Shown here: piece by piece, positions 47,450-53,211 of the stretch
How the letters are laid out: the number at the start of each line of letters is the position of its first letter
Position numbering within the stretch: the stretch's first letter is position 1
From: a virus
DNA length: 53,279 nt
IMG/VR virus record: IMGVR_UViG_3300032288_006150
Coordinates: 1 to 53,279 of that record
Reading direction: 5' to 3' (one strand)
Position numbers and translations under genes: made by a program
Notes under the pieces: generated by a model
What the model was told of the DNA's origin: nothing
Seen by the model: only the letters and a program-made list of their open reading frames with translations
Database searches by the model: none

Positions 47450-48022
47450 AGCGGGTTCCTCTGTGTCTTCACTCCACTCTGGATTGAGATATAATTGGTT
47501 CAAGTTGCCATCCACAGAAGCCTTCATCATCGAAGCAACCGTGCGGGATTGTTCGAAATGATCCATGTACCATTCAATCGGTGGATTCTCTTCCTGGATT
47601 TGATGCCCTAACTCCGTGTAGCCTAAAAGGCCAGCAATAAAATCATCAAAAGCGATCTGAGTGTCATTCACCTCGGCATAGTCCATTCCATAGCGTTCGT
47701 AATCCTCCTGAGCTAAGGGATCAACATCATCTCGGTCCTCCACCGAATCAAAATAGTCATCGTAATCCGAAAAAGTGACAAGATTGGCCCAAGCGGGTTC
47801 ATTCTGTTGTAACAATTCAGGAAAGGTCACCAAGGAGCTGAGATGTTGCCAGATCAAATTATCCAGATCGATCTCCGATTCCTGCAAAGGGGCATTATTG
47901 TGTCCGCATTTGTGACACATATAAGGATCATGGCCACCCTGGTCCTTGCGCCAGATCCAACCACACACTGAGCAGTGAATACTGTCACCCTCAAATTCTT
48001 CAAATAGTTGCAGGTATTTCAT
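47441..48022 (-). CDS. Tagged zinc-ribbon protein
   Basis: 193 residues, MKYLQLFEEFEGD with L-F-E at 6-8. Immediately after the tag comes CSVCGWIWRKDQGGHDPYMC, then HKCGHN, a four-cysteine zinc ribbon. The rest is acidic (DDYFDSVEDRDDVD). If delivered to the host it could bind nucleic acid or RNA polymerase. No enzyme motif. Confidence 0.75.
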   Translation of the reverse strand: MKYLQLFEEFEGDSIHCSVCGWIWRKDQGGHDPYMCHKCGHNNAPLQESEIDLDNLIWQHLSSLVTFPELLQQNEPAWANLVTFSDYDDYFDSVEDRDDVDPLAQEDYERYGMDYAEVNDTQIAFDDFIAGLLGYTELGHQIQEENPPIEWYMDHFEQSRTVASMMKASVDGNLNQLYLNPEWSEDTEEPADI

Positions 48023-48027
48023 TGCTT

Positions 48028-48420
48028 TTAGCTAACCCCTGCTATCCTTCTTACAAAATCTTCTCTGCCTATTTGACCTGATTCAAAGGCATCTAATAGA
48101 TCTGAGGCTGCTTGAATCTTTGCCTGTTGATTTGCTGCTGATTTCATTCTTGCTTCCGCTCCGGCAGGATCGAATTCATTTTTTAATACCATCCTGTCAT
48201 CATCGGTTAGGGAATTTACTAAAGGGGCAAGATCTTTCAGAGACGTTGGATCATTCTTTAGGTGAGGATTGTCGTCTATGACTTTTTTGAGGTATCGGAT
48301 TGCATCAGCAGGACTTTTAGACTGCATTGCATCCGCAATAGCTTGTTGGAATTGTTCGGGGGTCATTTTGAAATCCAGTTCGGTCTGATCCCATCCTTCG
48401 AATAATTGAATGTGCTTCAT
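48028..48420 (-). CDS. Tagged helical protein
   Basis: 130 residues, MKHIQLFEGWDQTELDFK with L-F-E at 6-8. Mainly helices (PEQFQQAIADAMQSKSPADA). Less G+C-rich than its flanking genes. Preceded by GATATATAA at 48437-48445. Confidence 0.72.
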   Translation of the reverse strand: MKHIQLFEGWDQTELDFKMTPEQFQQAIADAMQSKSPADAIRYLKKVIDDNPHLKNDPTSLKDLAPLVNSLTDDDRMVLKNEFDPAGAEARMKSAANQQAKIQAASDLLDAFESGQIGREDFVRRIAGVS

Positions 48421-48436
48421 GGCTTTTTTATTTCCT

Positions 48437-48445
48437 TTATATATC
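48437..48445 (-). promoter_or_regulatory. GATATATAA element
   Basis: TATATAAAGG then a 15-base leader before the start at 48420. Confidence 0.4.
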
Positions 48446-48511
48446 TTTGTTCATCTGAGCCAAAACGCGGATCGAGGCCCTTGAACCGTCATAGTGACAT
48501 GGGAGGTGCTC

Positions 48512-48940
48512 TCAGAGTCCCCTGCTACCTTGGTTCACCACTTGGAGGCCGTGATTGCGATCGATATACATCCACTCACAATCAACCAAACCAAATTGAT
48601 CGAAGTGATCGAGGACTTCATCCGCCGCAAAGCACGAACAGGAATAGATGTCAAATTGAAAGAAGGCAGGTTCTAGGCGATCCCAGACATGAATAGCCGC
48701 ATGGGAGGTTGCTAAGGTCACTGTGCCTGTAATGCCTTCATTGCCAGGTTCATCCACGTAAACAGAGGTCGGTCCAGCTACAACAACCATCCGAACTTTT
48801 TCGACTAGGTCTCGGAGCCATTGATTAAGAACCGTCTCCTCACGGGGTGGATTTTGTAAATGACCTCGCACTAGAAGGTGGAGGTGATTGGGCACGAAGC
48901 CCTGGGGTGTTTCTGCTGTTAACTGTGTAATCTCTGTCAT
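48512..48940 (-). CDS. speD: S-adenosylmethionine decarboxylase, small phage type
   Basis: 142 residues. NHLHLLVRGHLQNPP, VVVAGPTSVYVDEPGNEGIT and TSHAAIHVWDRLEPAFFQFD then SCFAADEVLDHFDQFG match the AdoMetDC family, where Ser in T-S-H becomes the pyruvoyl cofactor and D-I-Y-S-C holds the catalytic Cys. It makes the aminopropyl donor for spermidine. SpeD homologues are known from cyanophages. No speE partner is seen. Confidence 0.82.
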   Translation of the reverse strand: MTEITQLTAETPQGFVPNHLHLLVRGHLQNPPREETVLNQWLRDLVEKVRMVVVAGPTSVYVDEPGNEGITGTVTLATSHAAIHVWDRLEPAFFQFDIYSCSCFAADEVLDHFDQFGLVDCEWMYIDRNHGLQVVNQGSRGL

Positions 48941-48973
48941 GCCACTATATATGAACGTATAGGCAAGGTTTTA

Positions 48974-49576
48974 TTAAATTAACTTCACTTTTTTACGTGG
49001 CACAGACAAAGTGGAATCTCCGTCTCTTAGTCTTCTTTTGGGATGAATGATATCCAACCATTGCGGATCATAGATCCCGAGAAAATCGAGGATAAGCGGG
49101 ATATCCTCTCCTGAGACATAGACACCTTCATATGAGGTCAGAATAAACTCAGGGACACATTGATGGGATTGCTCTAAGATCTCCCTTTGAATCCGAGTTA
49201 GCTCAGACTCCATGCTAGAGATCTCCTCCTGATAGGTCTCCAGCCAATCCGGATCTAATTCATAAGGCAAATGAGACTCTCCAGTTTGATGCTGTCGGAT
49301 TAGACTAATACTGCAATCTCGTAGATTTCTCCGAACATGAAAGATCACCCGGTCAAACGAATTGATAAAGGACAGGGGGTCTAAGCCCGCAGCAATGATA
49401 CTCTGCAGGTGCTCTTTCACAATGACATGAGGATTAGACAGGGTGTCTAGGAAATCATCACAGAGCGGTCCATGATGCAAAGGCTCATGATAGGATCTTT
49501 GATCAGTTTCACTTGTAAGCCAGGAAAGCAGGGAGAATCCTCCAGAACGAGGATGAGTGAGTATTAAGATCCTCAT
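48974..49576 (-). CDS. Sulfotransferase-like protein
   Basis: 200 residues. THPRSGGFSLLSWL (7-20) is a 5'-phosphosulfate-binding P-loop, FDRVIFHVRRNLRDCSISLI holds the 3'-phosphate-binding RxxxxxxS-type motif, and a conserved YEGVY follows. Small P-loop sulfotransferase of the phage/Stf0-like class. It would transfer sulfate from PAPS to a glycan or other surface molecule. Preceded by a CATATATAAG element (49584-49592). Confidence 0.8.
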   Translation of the reverse strand: MRILILTHPRSGGFSLLSWLTSETDQRSYHEPLHHGPLCDDFLDTLSNPHVIVKEHLQSIIAAGLDPLSFINSFDRVIFHVRRNLRDCSISLIRQHQTGESHLPYELDPDWLETYQEEISSMESELTRIQREILEQSHQCVPEFILTSYEGVYVSGEDIPLILDFLGIYDPQWLDIIHPKRRLRDGDSTLSVPRKKVKLI

Positions 49577-49598
49577 AGTGATCTTATATATGGGCAGA

Positions 49599-49856
49599 CT
49601 AATAAGCTTGCTGCCAAGATCTTTCTAGACGCCAAGTCACCTCATCACACATCACTCGATGGGCATCACTAATAGCATTCATGGGACCAAAGGTGAATCG
49701 GTCCTCCAGGTGTTTAATGATATTGAGCAGGTGTTCATCCCCGAGATCTTTGATCAAGGTGTCAATTGGGGGATCAGTGCCATCCTTCCCATAAGAACGC
49801 CAGGTCTTAATCTCACGGAGCTCTGAGTGGGGAACATCAAATTCATCAATTATCAT
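49599..49856 (-). CDS. Small hypothetical protein
   Basis: 85 residues, acidic and helical (DTLIKDLGDEHLLNIIKHLE) with a Cys and an aromatic tail. Last gene before the gene-free repeat region. No family. Confidence 0.6.
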   Translation of the reverse strand: MIIDEFDVPHSELREIKTWRSYGKDGTDPPIDTLIKDLGDEHLLNIIKHLEDRFTFGPMNAISDAHRVMCDEVTWRLERSWQQAY

Positions 49857-49983
49857 GGAACAAATATAAGCAAGAAGAACGAGAAAGGAAAATGTAATAC
49901 AAGAAGGATCTGAATATGGGAATCTGAACCGAACAGCCCGGAAGAATATGTTTAAAATATCCGAATGGATAGGCTAGTCGAAT

Positions 49984-50078
49984 CGCGTACGCGCATTGGT
50001 TAGAGCTTGTATACGTGCGCGGGCTCGCACGTGTTTCTTATATAGTATATGATTTAGCCATGAGCGTACGCGCATTGC
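49984..50078. repeat. Direct repeat GCGTACGCGCATTG with intervening hairpin
   Basis: GCGTACGCGCATTG occurs at about 49985 and about 50064, each followed by (g/c)(t)tagag. Between them ACGTGCG and CGCACGT form a 7-bp hairpin with loop CGGGCT (about 50022-50041). The words are palindromic cores (GCGTACGC). Confidence 0.6.
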
Positions 50079-50204
50079 TAGAGGCTAATTACTCTGCGAA
50101 AGAAAAACGAGAAGGAAGAAGGGACCCCCTGGACTAAATTCCTATCTATATTTCATCTTATCCACTCAAGAGTCCCTCCCCTAAAAAACATTAAAAACAA
50201 GCCC

Positions 50205-50370
50205 TATACGGCCCCCCTTTTTAGCCCCCTATTTTAGGGCCCTTTTTAGGGGGATTCCCCCAAGGGTCCCCTCCCCTTTTTTACCCCCTCTACGGTCCCC
50301 CTATTTTAGGCCTGTTTTACCCCCTCTTTTTAGCCCCTTATTTAACCCCCTCCCGGATCCCCTTTTTACT
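50205..50370. repeat. C-rich degenerate tandem repeat
   Basis: Blocks of 4-6 C alternate with (T/A)TTTTAG-like words about every 15-20 bases on the plus strand; on the minus strand these are G runs spaced to permit G-quadruplexes. About seven degenerate copies. Confidence 0.6.
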
Positions 50371-50395
50371 AGGTATTTACTAAATGAATTTGCCC

Positions 50396-50411
50396 GTGGG
50401 GGTTCCCCCGC
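50396..50411. repeat. G-rich hairpin repeat 1
   Basis: GTGGGGGTTCCCCCGC on the plus strand, a near-perfect dyad with a two-base centre. Confidence 0.75.
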
Positions 50412-50445
50412 AAGTGAGATCTCGCATTTACCTTTTTTTCTCCTA

Positions 50446-50461
50446 GTGAGGGTTCCCCCAC
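50446..50461. repeat. G-rich hairpin repeat 2
   Basis: GTGAGGGTTCCCCCAC; the preceding 18 bases (TTTACCTTTTTTTCTCCTA) recur before repeat 4. Confidence 0.8.
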
Positions 50462-50517
50462 CAGAAGAAGCAAAAACCCCAAGAAAACCCCAAATTCCTA
50501 TTTTTCCCTACTTCCCC

Positions 50518-50533
50518 GTGAGGGTTCCCCCAC
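50518..50533. repeat. G-rich hairpin repeat 3
   Basis: GTGAGGGTTCCCCCAC, identical to repeat 2 at the core but in a different flank shared with repeat 5. Confidence 0.8.
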
Positions 50534-50567
50534 GAGAGAGAAATTGGATTTACCTTTTTTTCTCCTA

Positions 50568-50583
50568 GTGAGGGTTCCCCCGC
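50568..50583. repeat. G-rich hairpin repeat 4
   Basis: GTGAGGGTTCCCCCGC, 122 bases after repeat 2; the identity between the two copies extends over about 34 bases. Confidence 0.8.
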
Positions 50584-50628
50584 GGAAAAAACCAAAAAAC
50601 AAAAAAAAACTATTTTTACTACTTTTCC

Positions 50629-50644
50629 GTGGAGGTGCCCTCGC
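50629..50644. repeat. G-rich hairpin repeat 5
   Basis: GTGGAGGTGCCCTCGC, 111 bases after repeat 3; two-sided changes keep most of the stem through wobble pairs. Confidence 0.65.
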
Positions 50645-50698
50645 AGGGATCGTCCTTTTTTAGAAAATTAGAACGTGGTGAAGTCACCCCACAAAAAA

Positions 50699-50722
50699 AC
50701 TCCCATCTTTTCAGATGAGAGT
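50699..50722 (-). terminator. Terminator of the 50747 gene
   Basis: Arms ACTCTCATC (50722-50714) and GATGGGAGT (50707-50699), loop TGAAAA, one A-C mismatch, then seven T residues on the minus strand. Confidence 0.8.
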
Positions 50723-50746
50723 CTCGTTACACTATAAACACTCAAT

Positions 50747-50980
50747 TTAATTCAGTGCGAAATGCTGCAGATAACCTTGCAACATATCTATGCTACTACG
50801 TAGCATGCGGATTCGAGAAATGGTCTTATGTCTTTCGTCCTCAGAGTTAAAGCTCATATGCATTAGCTTGTTTCTTTCTCTTTCTAATTGGGTCTCTAGA
50901 TCTTGTAAGCTAGGATTGTTTAAGAATTTAGGAGTGACATCCCTTTCCATCATCATGTCTTGCGTTTGTATGTTTTCCAT
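50747..50980 (-). CDS. Small early-type protein
   Basis: 77 residues, MENIQTQDMMMERDVTPKFL then amphipathic helices (QLERERNKLMHM, TISRIRMLRSSIDML). The promoter box ends about four bases before the ATG at 50980, so the message may be near-leaderless. An internal MMM at 50956 would instead overlap the upstream stop. Likely a host-takeover peptide; no family. Confidence 0.65.
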   Translation of the reverse strand: MENIQTQDMMMERDVTPKFLNNPSLQDLETQLERERNKLMHMSFNSEDERHKTISRIRMLRSSIDMLQGYLQHFALN

Positions 50981-51231
50981 ATCGCTAAATTATAAATTAA
51001 TCTTCGTAATGTGAAATGTTTTATTCCGGTTCTGGAAGTTTGTTCCTGCTCTCTTAGGATTCTTCTGACGATGGAACGATCTCTAGCTGACAGGCTATTG
51101 AACCAAGTTTGGGAGCAAGTGACCAATGGAGTGGCTGAATCCTTATCATAGCCACCTCTTTGATAAGCAGCGAACATATTAAAGGAATCGGTATCAATAT
51201 AAGAAGCAACGGAGGGTAGATGAATTAACAT
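50953..51231 (-). CDS. Small early-type protein
   Basis: 92 residues, start MLIHLPSVASYIDTDSF; basic C-terminus (RRLIYNLAIWKTYKRKT). It has its own promoter (51257-51291) and no terminator; it overlaps the next gene by 28 bases. Family not recognised. Confidence 0.65.
   Translation of the reverse strand: MLIHLPSVASYIDTDSFNMFAAYQRGGYDKDSATPLVTCSQTWFNSLSARDRSIVRRILREQEQTSRTGIKHFTLRRLIYNLAIWKTYKRKT
50985..51019 (-). promoter_or_regulatory. Fixed-spacing promoter (ACATT - 27 - TAATTTAG)
   Basis: ACATTTC at 51019-51013 and a TAATTTAG box at 50992-50985, 27 bases apart; the box deviates by one position from TAnnTTTA. Confidence 0.6.
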
Positions 51232-51256
51232 ATGGCTATTTGTTTTATTGCGTTAA

Positions 51257-51291
51257 TAAAATTATCAACATTTCCCGAAAAAGAGAAATGT
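51257..51291 (-). promoter_or_regulatory. Fixed-spacing promoter (ACATT - 27 - TAATTTTA)
   Basis: ACATTTC at 51291-51285 and TAATTTTA at 51264-51257, exactly 27 bases apart; drives the gene at 50953-51231. Confidence 0.65.
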
Positions 51292-51341
51292 TCCTTAGTA
51301 AATATCCCTATGTCAACTTGGAAAGTTCCTATAGGATCTAT

Positions 51342-51357
51342 GTGAGGGTTCCCCCAC
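51342..51357. repeat. G-rich hairpin repeat 6
   Basis: GTGAGGGTTCCCCCAC, identical to repeats 2 and 3; lies between the promoter of the 50953 gene and the terminator of the 51457 gene. Confidence 0.8.
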
Positions 51358-51407
51358 CAGTGACAGATTTCTTGCCACGGTTTGTGCTTAACCTATCCCC
51401 ACAAAAA

Positions 51408-51433
51408 ACCCTTGATCTTTTCAGACCAAAGGT
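51408..51433 (-). terminator. Terminator of the 51457 gene
   Basis: Arms 51424-51433 and 51408-51417 (ACCTTTGGTC/GATCAAGGGT, two mismatches), loop TGAAAA, then a run of T on the minus strand; the loop is the same as in the 50699 terminator. Confidence 0.7.
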
Positions 51434-51456
51434 TTTGGTTTAAAGTGATTTATCTA

Positions 51457-51900
51457 TTAAAATTTTATATCCATTTCTTTACCAAATATTGGTTTAGGAT
51501 TAGTTCTAGGGGATTCCTTATAAAAAATAACATTCTCCATATAAGAGGTAGTATTAAAGAAGAGTTCTAAATTATTAAATCTATAAGCTCTCTTAGCATT
51601 CTTGATTTTTTCATTATCTGAATACTCTGGATTATACTTAAGCAATTCCTTCAATTCTTTGTCTGCTTTTTCTACCTCATTATAAGACATTTCATTAGAA
51701 CCTAAAATGAAGCTAATACTATCCGGCGTCATTTTATCAATGTCTTCCGGTTTAAACGAAAGGATTAGGCTATCTTTTTCGTTTACATTATCAACCTTCA
51801 TCTCGTACCAAGATAAAGCGTTTTCTATGTTAGTTGGTAATTTCTCTTGGCAGGAATAAAGGGAGAATACAATAAGAGATAGTGCAATTAATTTTTTCAT
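51457..51900 (-). CDS. Early-type lipoprotein
   Basis: 147 residues, lipobox SLYSC at about Cys17 then QEKLPTNIENALS. Helical and Glu/Lys-rich mature part. Promoter at 51921-51956 and a CACGAC hexamer two bases before the ATG. Possibly modifies the envelope early in infection (for example superinfection exclusion). Confidence 0.75.
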   Translation of the reverse strand: MKKLIALSLIVFSLYSCQEKLPTNIENALSWYEMKVDNVNEKDSLILSFKPEDIDKMTPDSISFILGSNEMSYNEVEKADKELKELLKYNPEYSDNEKIKNAKRAYRFNNLELFFNTTSYMENVIFYKESPRTNPKPIFGKEMDIKF

Positions 51901-51920
51901 GTCGTGTGTTTGTTTAGATT

Positions 51921-51956
51921 GTAAATATAGGGTATAACCGCGGAAATCAGGAATGC
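51921..51956 (-). promoter_or_regulatory. Fixed-spacing promoter (GCATT - 27 - TATATTTAC)
   Basis: GCATTCC at 51956 and TATATTTAC at 51929-51921, exactly 27 bases apart; lies on the 3' end of the 51947 gene. Confidence 0.68.
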
Positions 51957-52168
51957 CTCCATCTTCCTCTGGAAACTATAAACATTCTGATACAAGTAAA
52001 GATCACTGCTATCTGAAGCAAGACTACCCAAGCTCCCAATACAATTTGGGTTCCTGAATCTAAATTTTTTAAATCAATTGGTCCGTCGTGACCGCAGACA
52101 ATTAAGAGGGTTAAGATACTGAAAAGTAACCAGGATAAATTCATTGTGTTTTGAATAAACTTTTGCAT
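51947..52168 (-). CDS. Small two-helix membrane protein
   Basis: 73 residues; helices at about 10-27 (NLSWLLFSILTLLIVCG) and 41-62 (QIVLGAWVVLLQIAVIFTCI), basic C-terminus. The start at 52168 fits its own promoter (52186-52221), with a 10-base leader. No terminator behind it; the next gene's promoter overlaps its end. Confidence 0.68.
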   Translation of the reverse strand: MQKFIQNTMNLSWLLFSILTLLIVCGHDGPIDLKNLDSGTQIVLGAWVVLLQIAVIFTCIRMFIVSRGRWRHS

Positions 52169-52185
52169 GTGTTTGTGTTTAGAAT

Positions 52186-52221
52186 GTAAAAGTAAGGCTT
52201 CAGCCCGAGAAAGTGAAATGC
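52186..52221 (-). promoter_or_regulatory. Fixed-spacing promoter (GCATT - 27 - TACTTTTAC)
   Basis: GCATTTC at 52221-52215 and TACTTTTAC at 52194-52186, 27 bases apart. Confidence 0.68.
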
Positions 52222-52253
52222 ATTCCTAACTGAATCGAAACTGGATCCACCCG

Positions 52254-52269
52254 GTGAGGGCTCACCCAC
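52254..52269. repeat. G-rich hairpin repeat 7
   Basis: GTGAGGGCTCACCCAC; with one base to the left it is a perfect GGTGAG-GG-CTCACC palindrome. Confidence 0.7.
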
Positions 52270-52294
52270 GAGGAAAATTGGACCAATCCAAGCC

Positions 52295-52307
52295 GGGGTG
52301 CCCCCGC
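52295..52307. repeat. G-rich hairpin repeat 8
   Basis: GGGGTGCCCCCGC, a GGGG/CCCC stem with a three-base centre. Confidence 0.7.
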
Positions 52308-52340
52308 GGGTTTGAAATAAAATTTCAAAAACATTAAATA

Positions 52341-52353
52341 GGGGTGCCCCCAC
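52341..52353. repeat. G-rich hairpin repeat 9
   Basis: GGGGTGCCCCCAC, as repeat 8. Confidence 0.7.
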
Positions 52354-52404
52354 GAAGTTACATGAAATTTTTATAAAAGTTAAGTGAAACCACCTCACAC
52401 AAAA

Positions 52405-52432
52405 ATCCCAGACCTGAAATCAGATCTGGGAT
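52405..52432 (-). terminator. Terminator of the 52451 gene
   Basis: Arms 52421-52432 and 52405-52416 pair over 12 bases with one mismatch, loop ATTT, followed by five T residues and then a second GTGA/TCAC hairpin (52384-52398). Confidence 0.85.
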
Positions 52433-52450
52433 TATTTTAACAACGTATGA

Positions 52451-52663
52451 TTACAAAATCTTAATGCCTAGTTCTTTAATGGCTTTACTAATCTTAGAAG
52501 TCAATTTACTTCTTCCTGAGGTAGTAAAAATAAAAGTGGGCCCTTGCAGAGATGTAATGTAATCCATGTATTCGAATCCATTGTCTCTGAGGATGTTTTT
52601 CCCCTCTTCAATTCTCATGGTTTGATGTGGGGAGAATAATGTTTGAATTTCCTGTGTGTTCAT
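52451..52663 (-). CDS. Small early-type protein
   Basis: 70 residues from the ATG at 52663 (MNTQEIQTLFSPHQTMRIEE), mixed fold (FEYMDYITSLQGPTFIFTTS) ending KELGIKIL. The upstream in-frame start at 52711 would lie in the promoter and is rejected. No family. Confidence 0.65.
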   Translation of the reverse strand: MNTQEIQTLFSPHQTMRIEEGKNILRDNGFEYMDYITSLQGPTFIFTTSGRSKLTSKISKAIKELGIKIL

Positions 52664-52682
52664 GGTATATGGGTTTAGAATC

Positions 52683-52717
52683 CAAATGTAACAATATACT
52701 GCGGGTATCAAAAATGC
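52683..52717 (-). promoter_or_regulatory. Fixed-spacing promoter (GCATT - 27 - TACATTTG)
   Basis: GCATTTT at 52717 and TACATTTG at 52690-52683, 27 bases apart; the box matches the Bacteroidota TAnnTTTG consensus, and a TTG lies 18 bases upstream. Confidence 0.72.
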
Positions 52718-52788
52718 TCAGACCCCCTTCGCGAGCGCGGGGTCCTCCCCGGAGGGGGTTTTGCAGTGCAGATAGATTGCATCACAAA

Positions 52789-52805
52789 GTGAGGGTTCCC
52801 TCTCC
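52789..52805. repeat. G-rich hairpin repeat 10
   Basis: GTGAGGGTTCCCTCTCC; next to it at about 52724-52762 is a longer inverted repeat (CCCCCT ... AGGGGG with an inner CGGGG/CCCCG stem). Confidence 0.65.
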
Positions 52806-52912
52806 CCGAATCATCGAGAACAAAAAAAAGTTTGAAAAAAAGTTACGTTTTCCGTTATACTCTCACAACTAACAGTTTTTTTGTAACGGATAGTAAACCT
52901 ATAGGTACCTAT

Positions 52913-52928
52913 GTGTGGGCACCCTCAC
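52913..52928. repeat. G-rich hairpin repeat 11
   Basis: GTGTGGGCACCCTCAC, reversed relative to most other copies. Confidence 0.65.
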
Positions 52929-52981
52929 CCCGTTCAGCATACGCTAGCAATTTTGGTTGCGAAACCTCCGCACACAAAAAA

Positions 52982-53001
52982 CCCTCTGACGAATCAGAGG
53001 G
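52982..53001 (-). terminator. Terminator of the 53026 gene
   Basis: CCCTCTGA (53001-52994) pairs with TCAGAGGG (52989-52982) on the minus strand, then six T residues; a TGCG/CGCA hairpin follows (52958-52972). Confidence 0.85.
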
Positions 53002-53025
53002 CTTTTCAAAAATAAAATATGAAAC

Positions 53026-53211
53026 CTATGAAAATCTTGCTTTTACTTTTTGAAATAAGGAGGTGAATAAATCTTTGCCTCCTAAGTAAAAAATGTAAGC
53101 TAGTGTTCCGTAGAAAATTAGCACACAAATGGACCAGAAGGTAAAGCCGGCTTGTTCAATCCCATCCATTCTTTGGAATACCTGGATTGCTTCATTAATT
53201 TTTTCTTTCAT
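53026..53211 (-). CDS. Small membrane protein
   Basis: 61 residues with one transmembrane helix at about 25-45 (TFWSICVLIFYGTLAYIFYL) and a basic C-terminus. It has its own promoter (53234-53269), and a CACGAC hexamer lies just before the ATG. Topology and position fit an early membrane-targeting or superinfection-related protein. Confidence 0.68.
   Translation of the reverse strand: MKEKINEAIQVFQRMDGIEQAGFTFWSICVLIFYGTLAYIFYLGGKDLFTSLFQKVKARFS

Larger units (their letters stand above)
49857..50746. other. Gene-free repeat region (890 bases)
   Basis: No gene fits here on either strand. The contents are a GCGTACGCGCATTG direct repeat with a GC-rich hairpin (49984-50078), a run of C-rich words (about 50205-50370) that repeats a TTTTAG or similar AT core between C4-C6 blocks, and five G-rich hairpin repeats (50396-50644). 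It ends with the terminator of the 50747 gene. Possible roles are a replication, packaging or recombination region, or a gap between early and late transcription. Confidence 0.7.

Noticed and set aside
49857-50746. CRISPR array
   Set aside because: Repeats are short and self-complementary, spacing is irregular (about 50-122 bases), there are no cas genes and the spacers resemble one another.
51240-51443. Plus-strand 67-residue frame in the early region
   Set aside because: It crosses a promoter, hairpin repeat 6 and a terminator on the minus strand.
52141-52398. 85-residue open frame on the minus strand
   Set aside because: It runs through hairpin repeats 7-9 and the promoter of the 51947 gene, and its composition (GGTPAWIG, PSPGG) simply translates the repeats.
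50396-52928. Hairpin repeats as Rho-independent terminators
   Set aside because: None is followed by a T-run, while true terminators with T-runs sit separately beside the gene ends.
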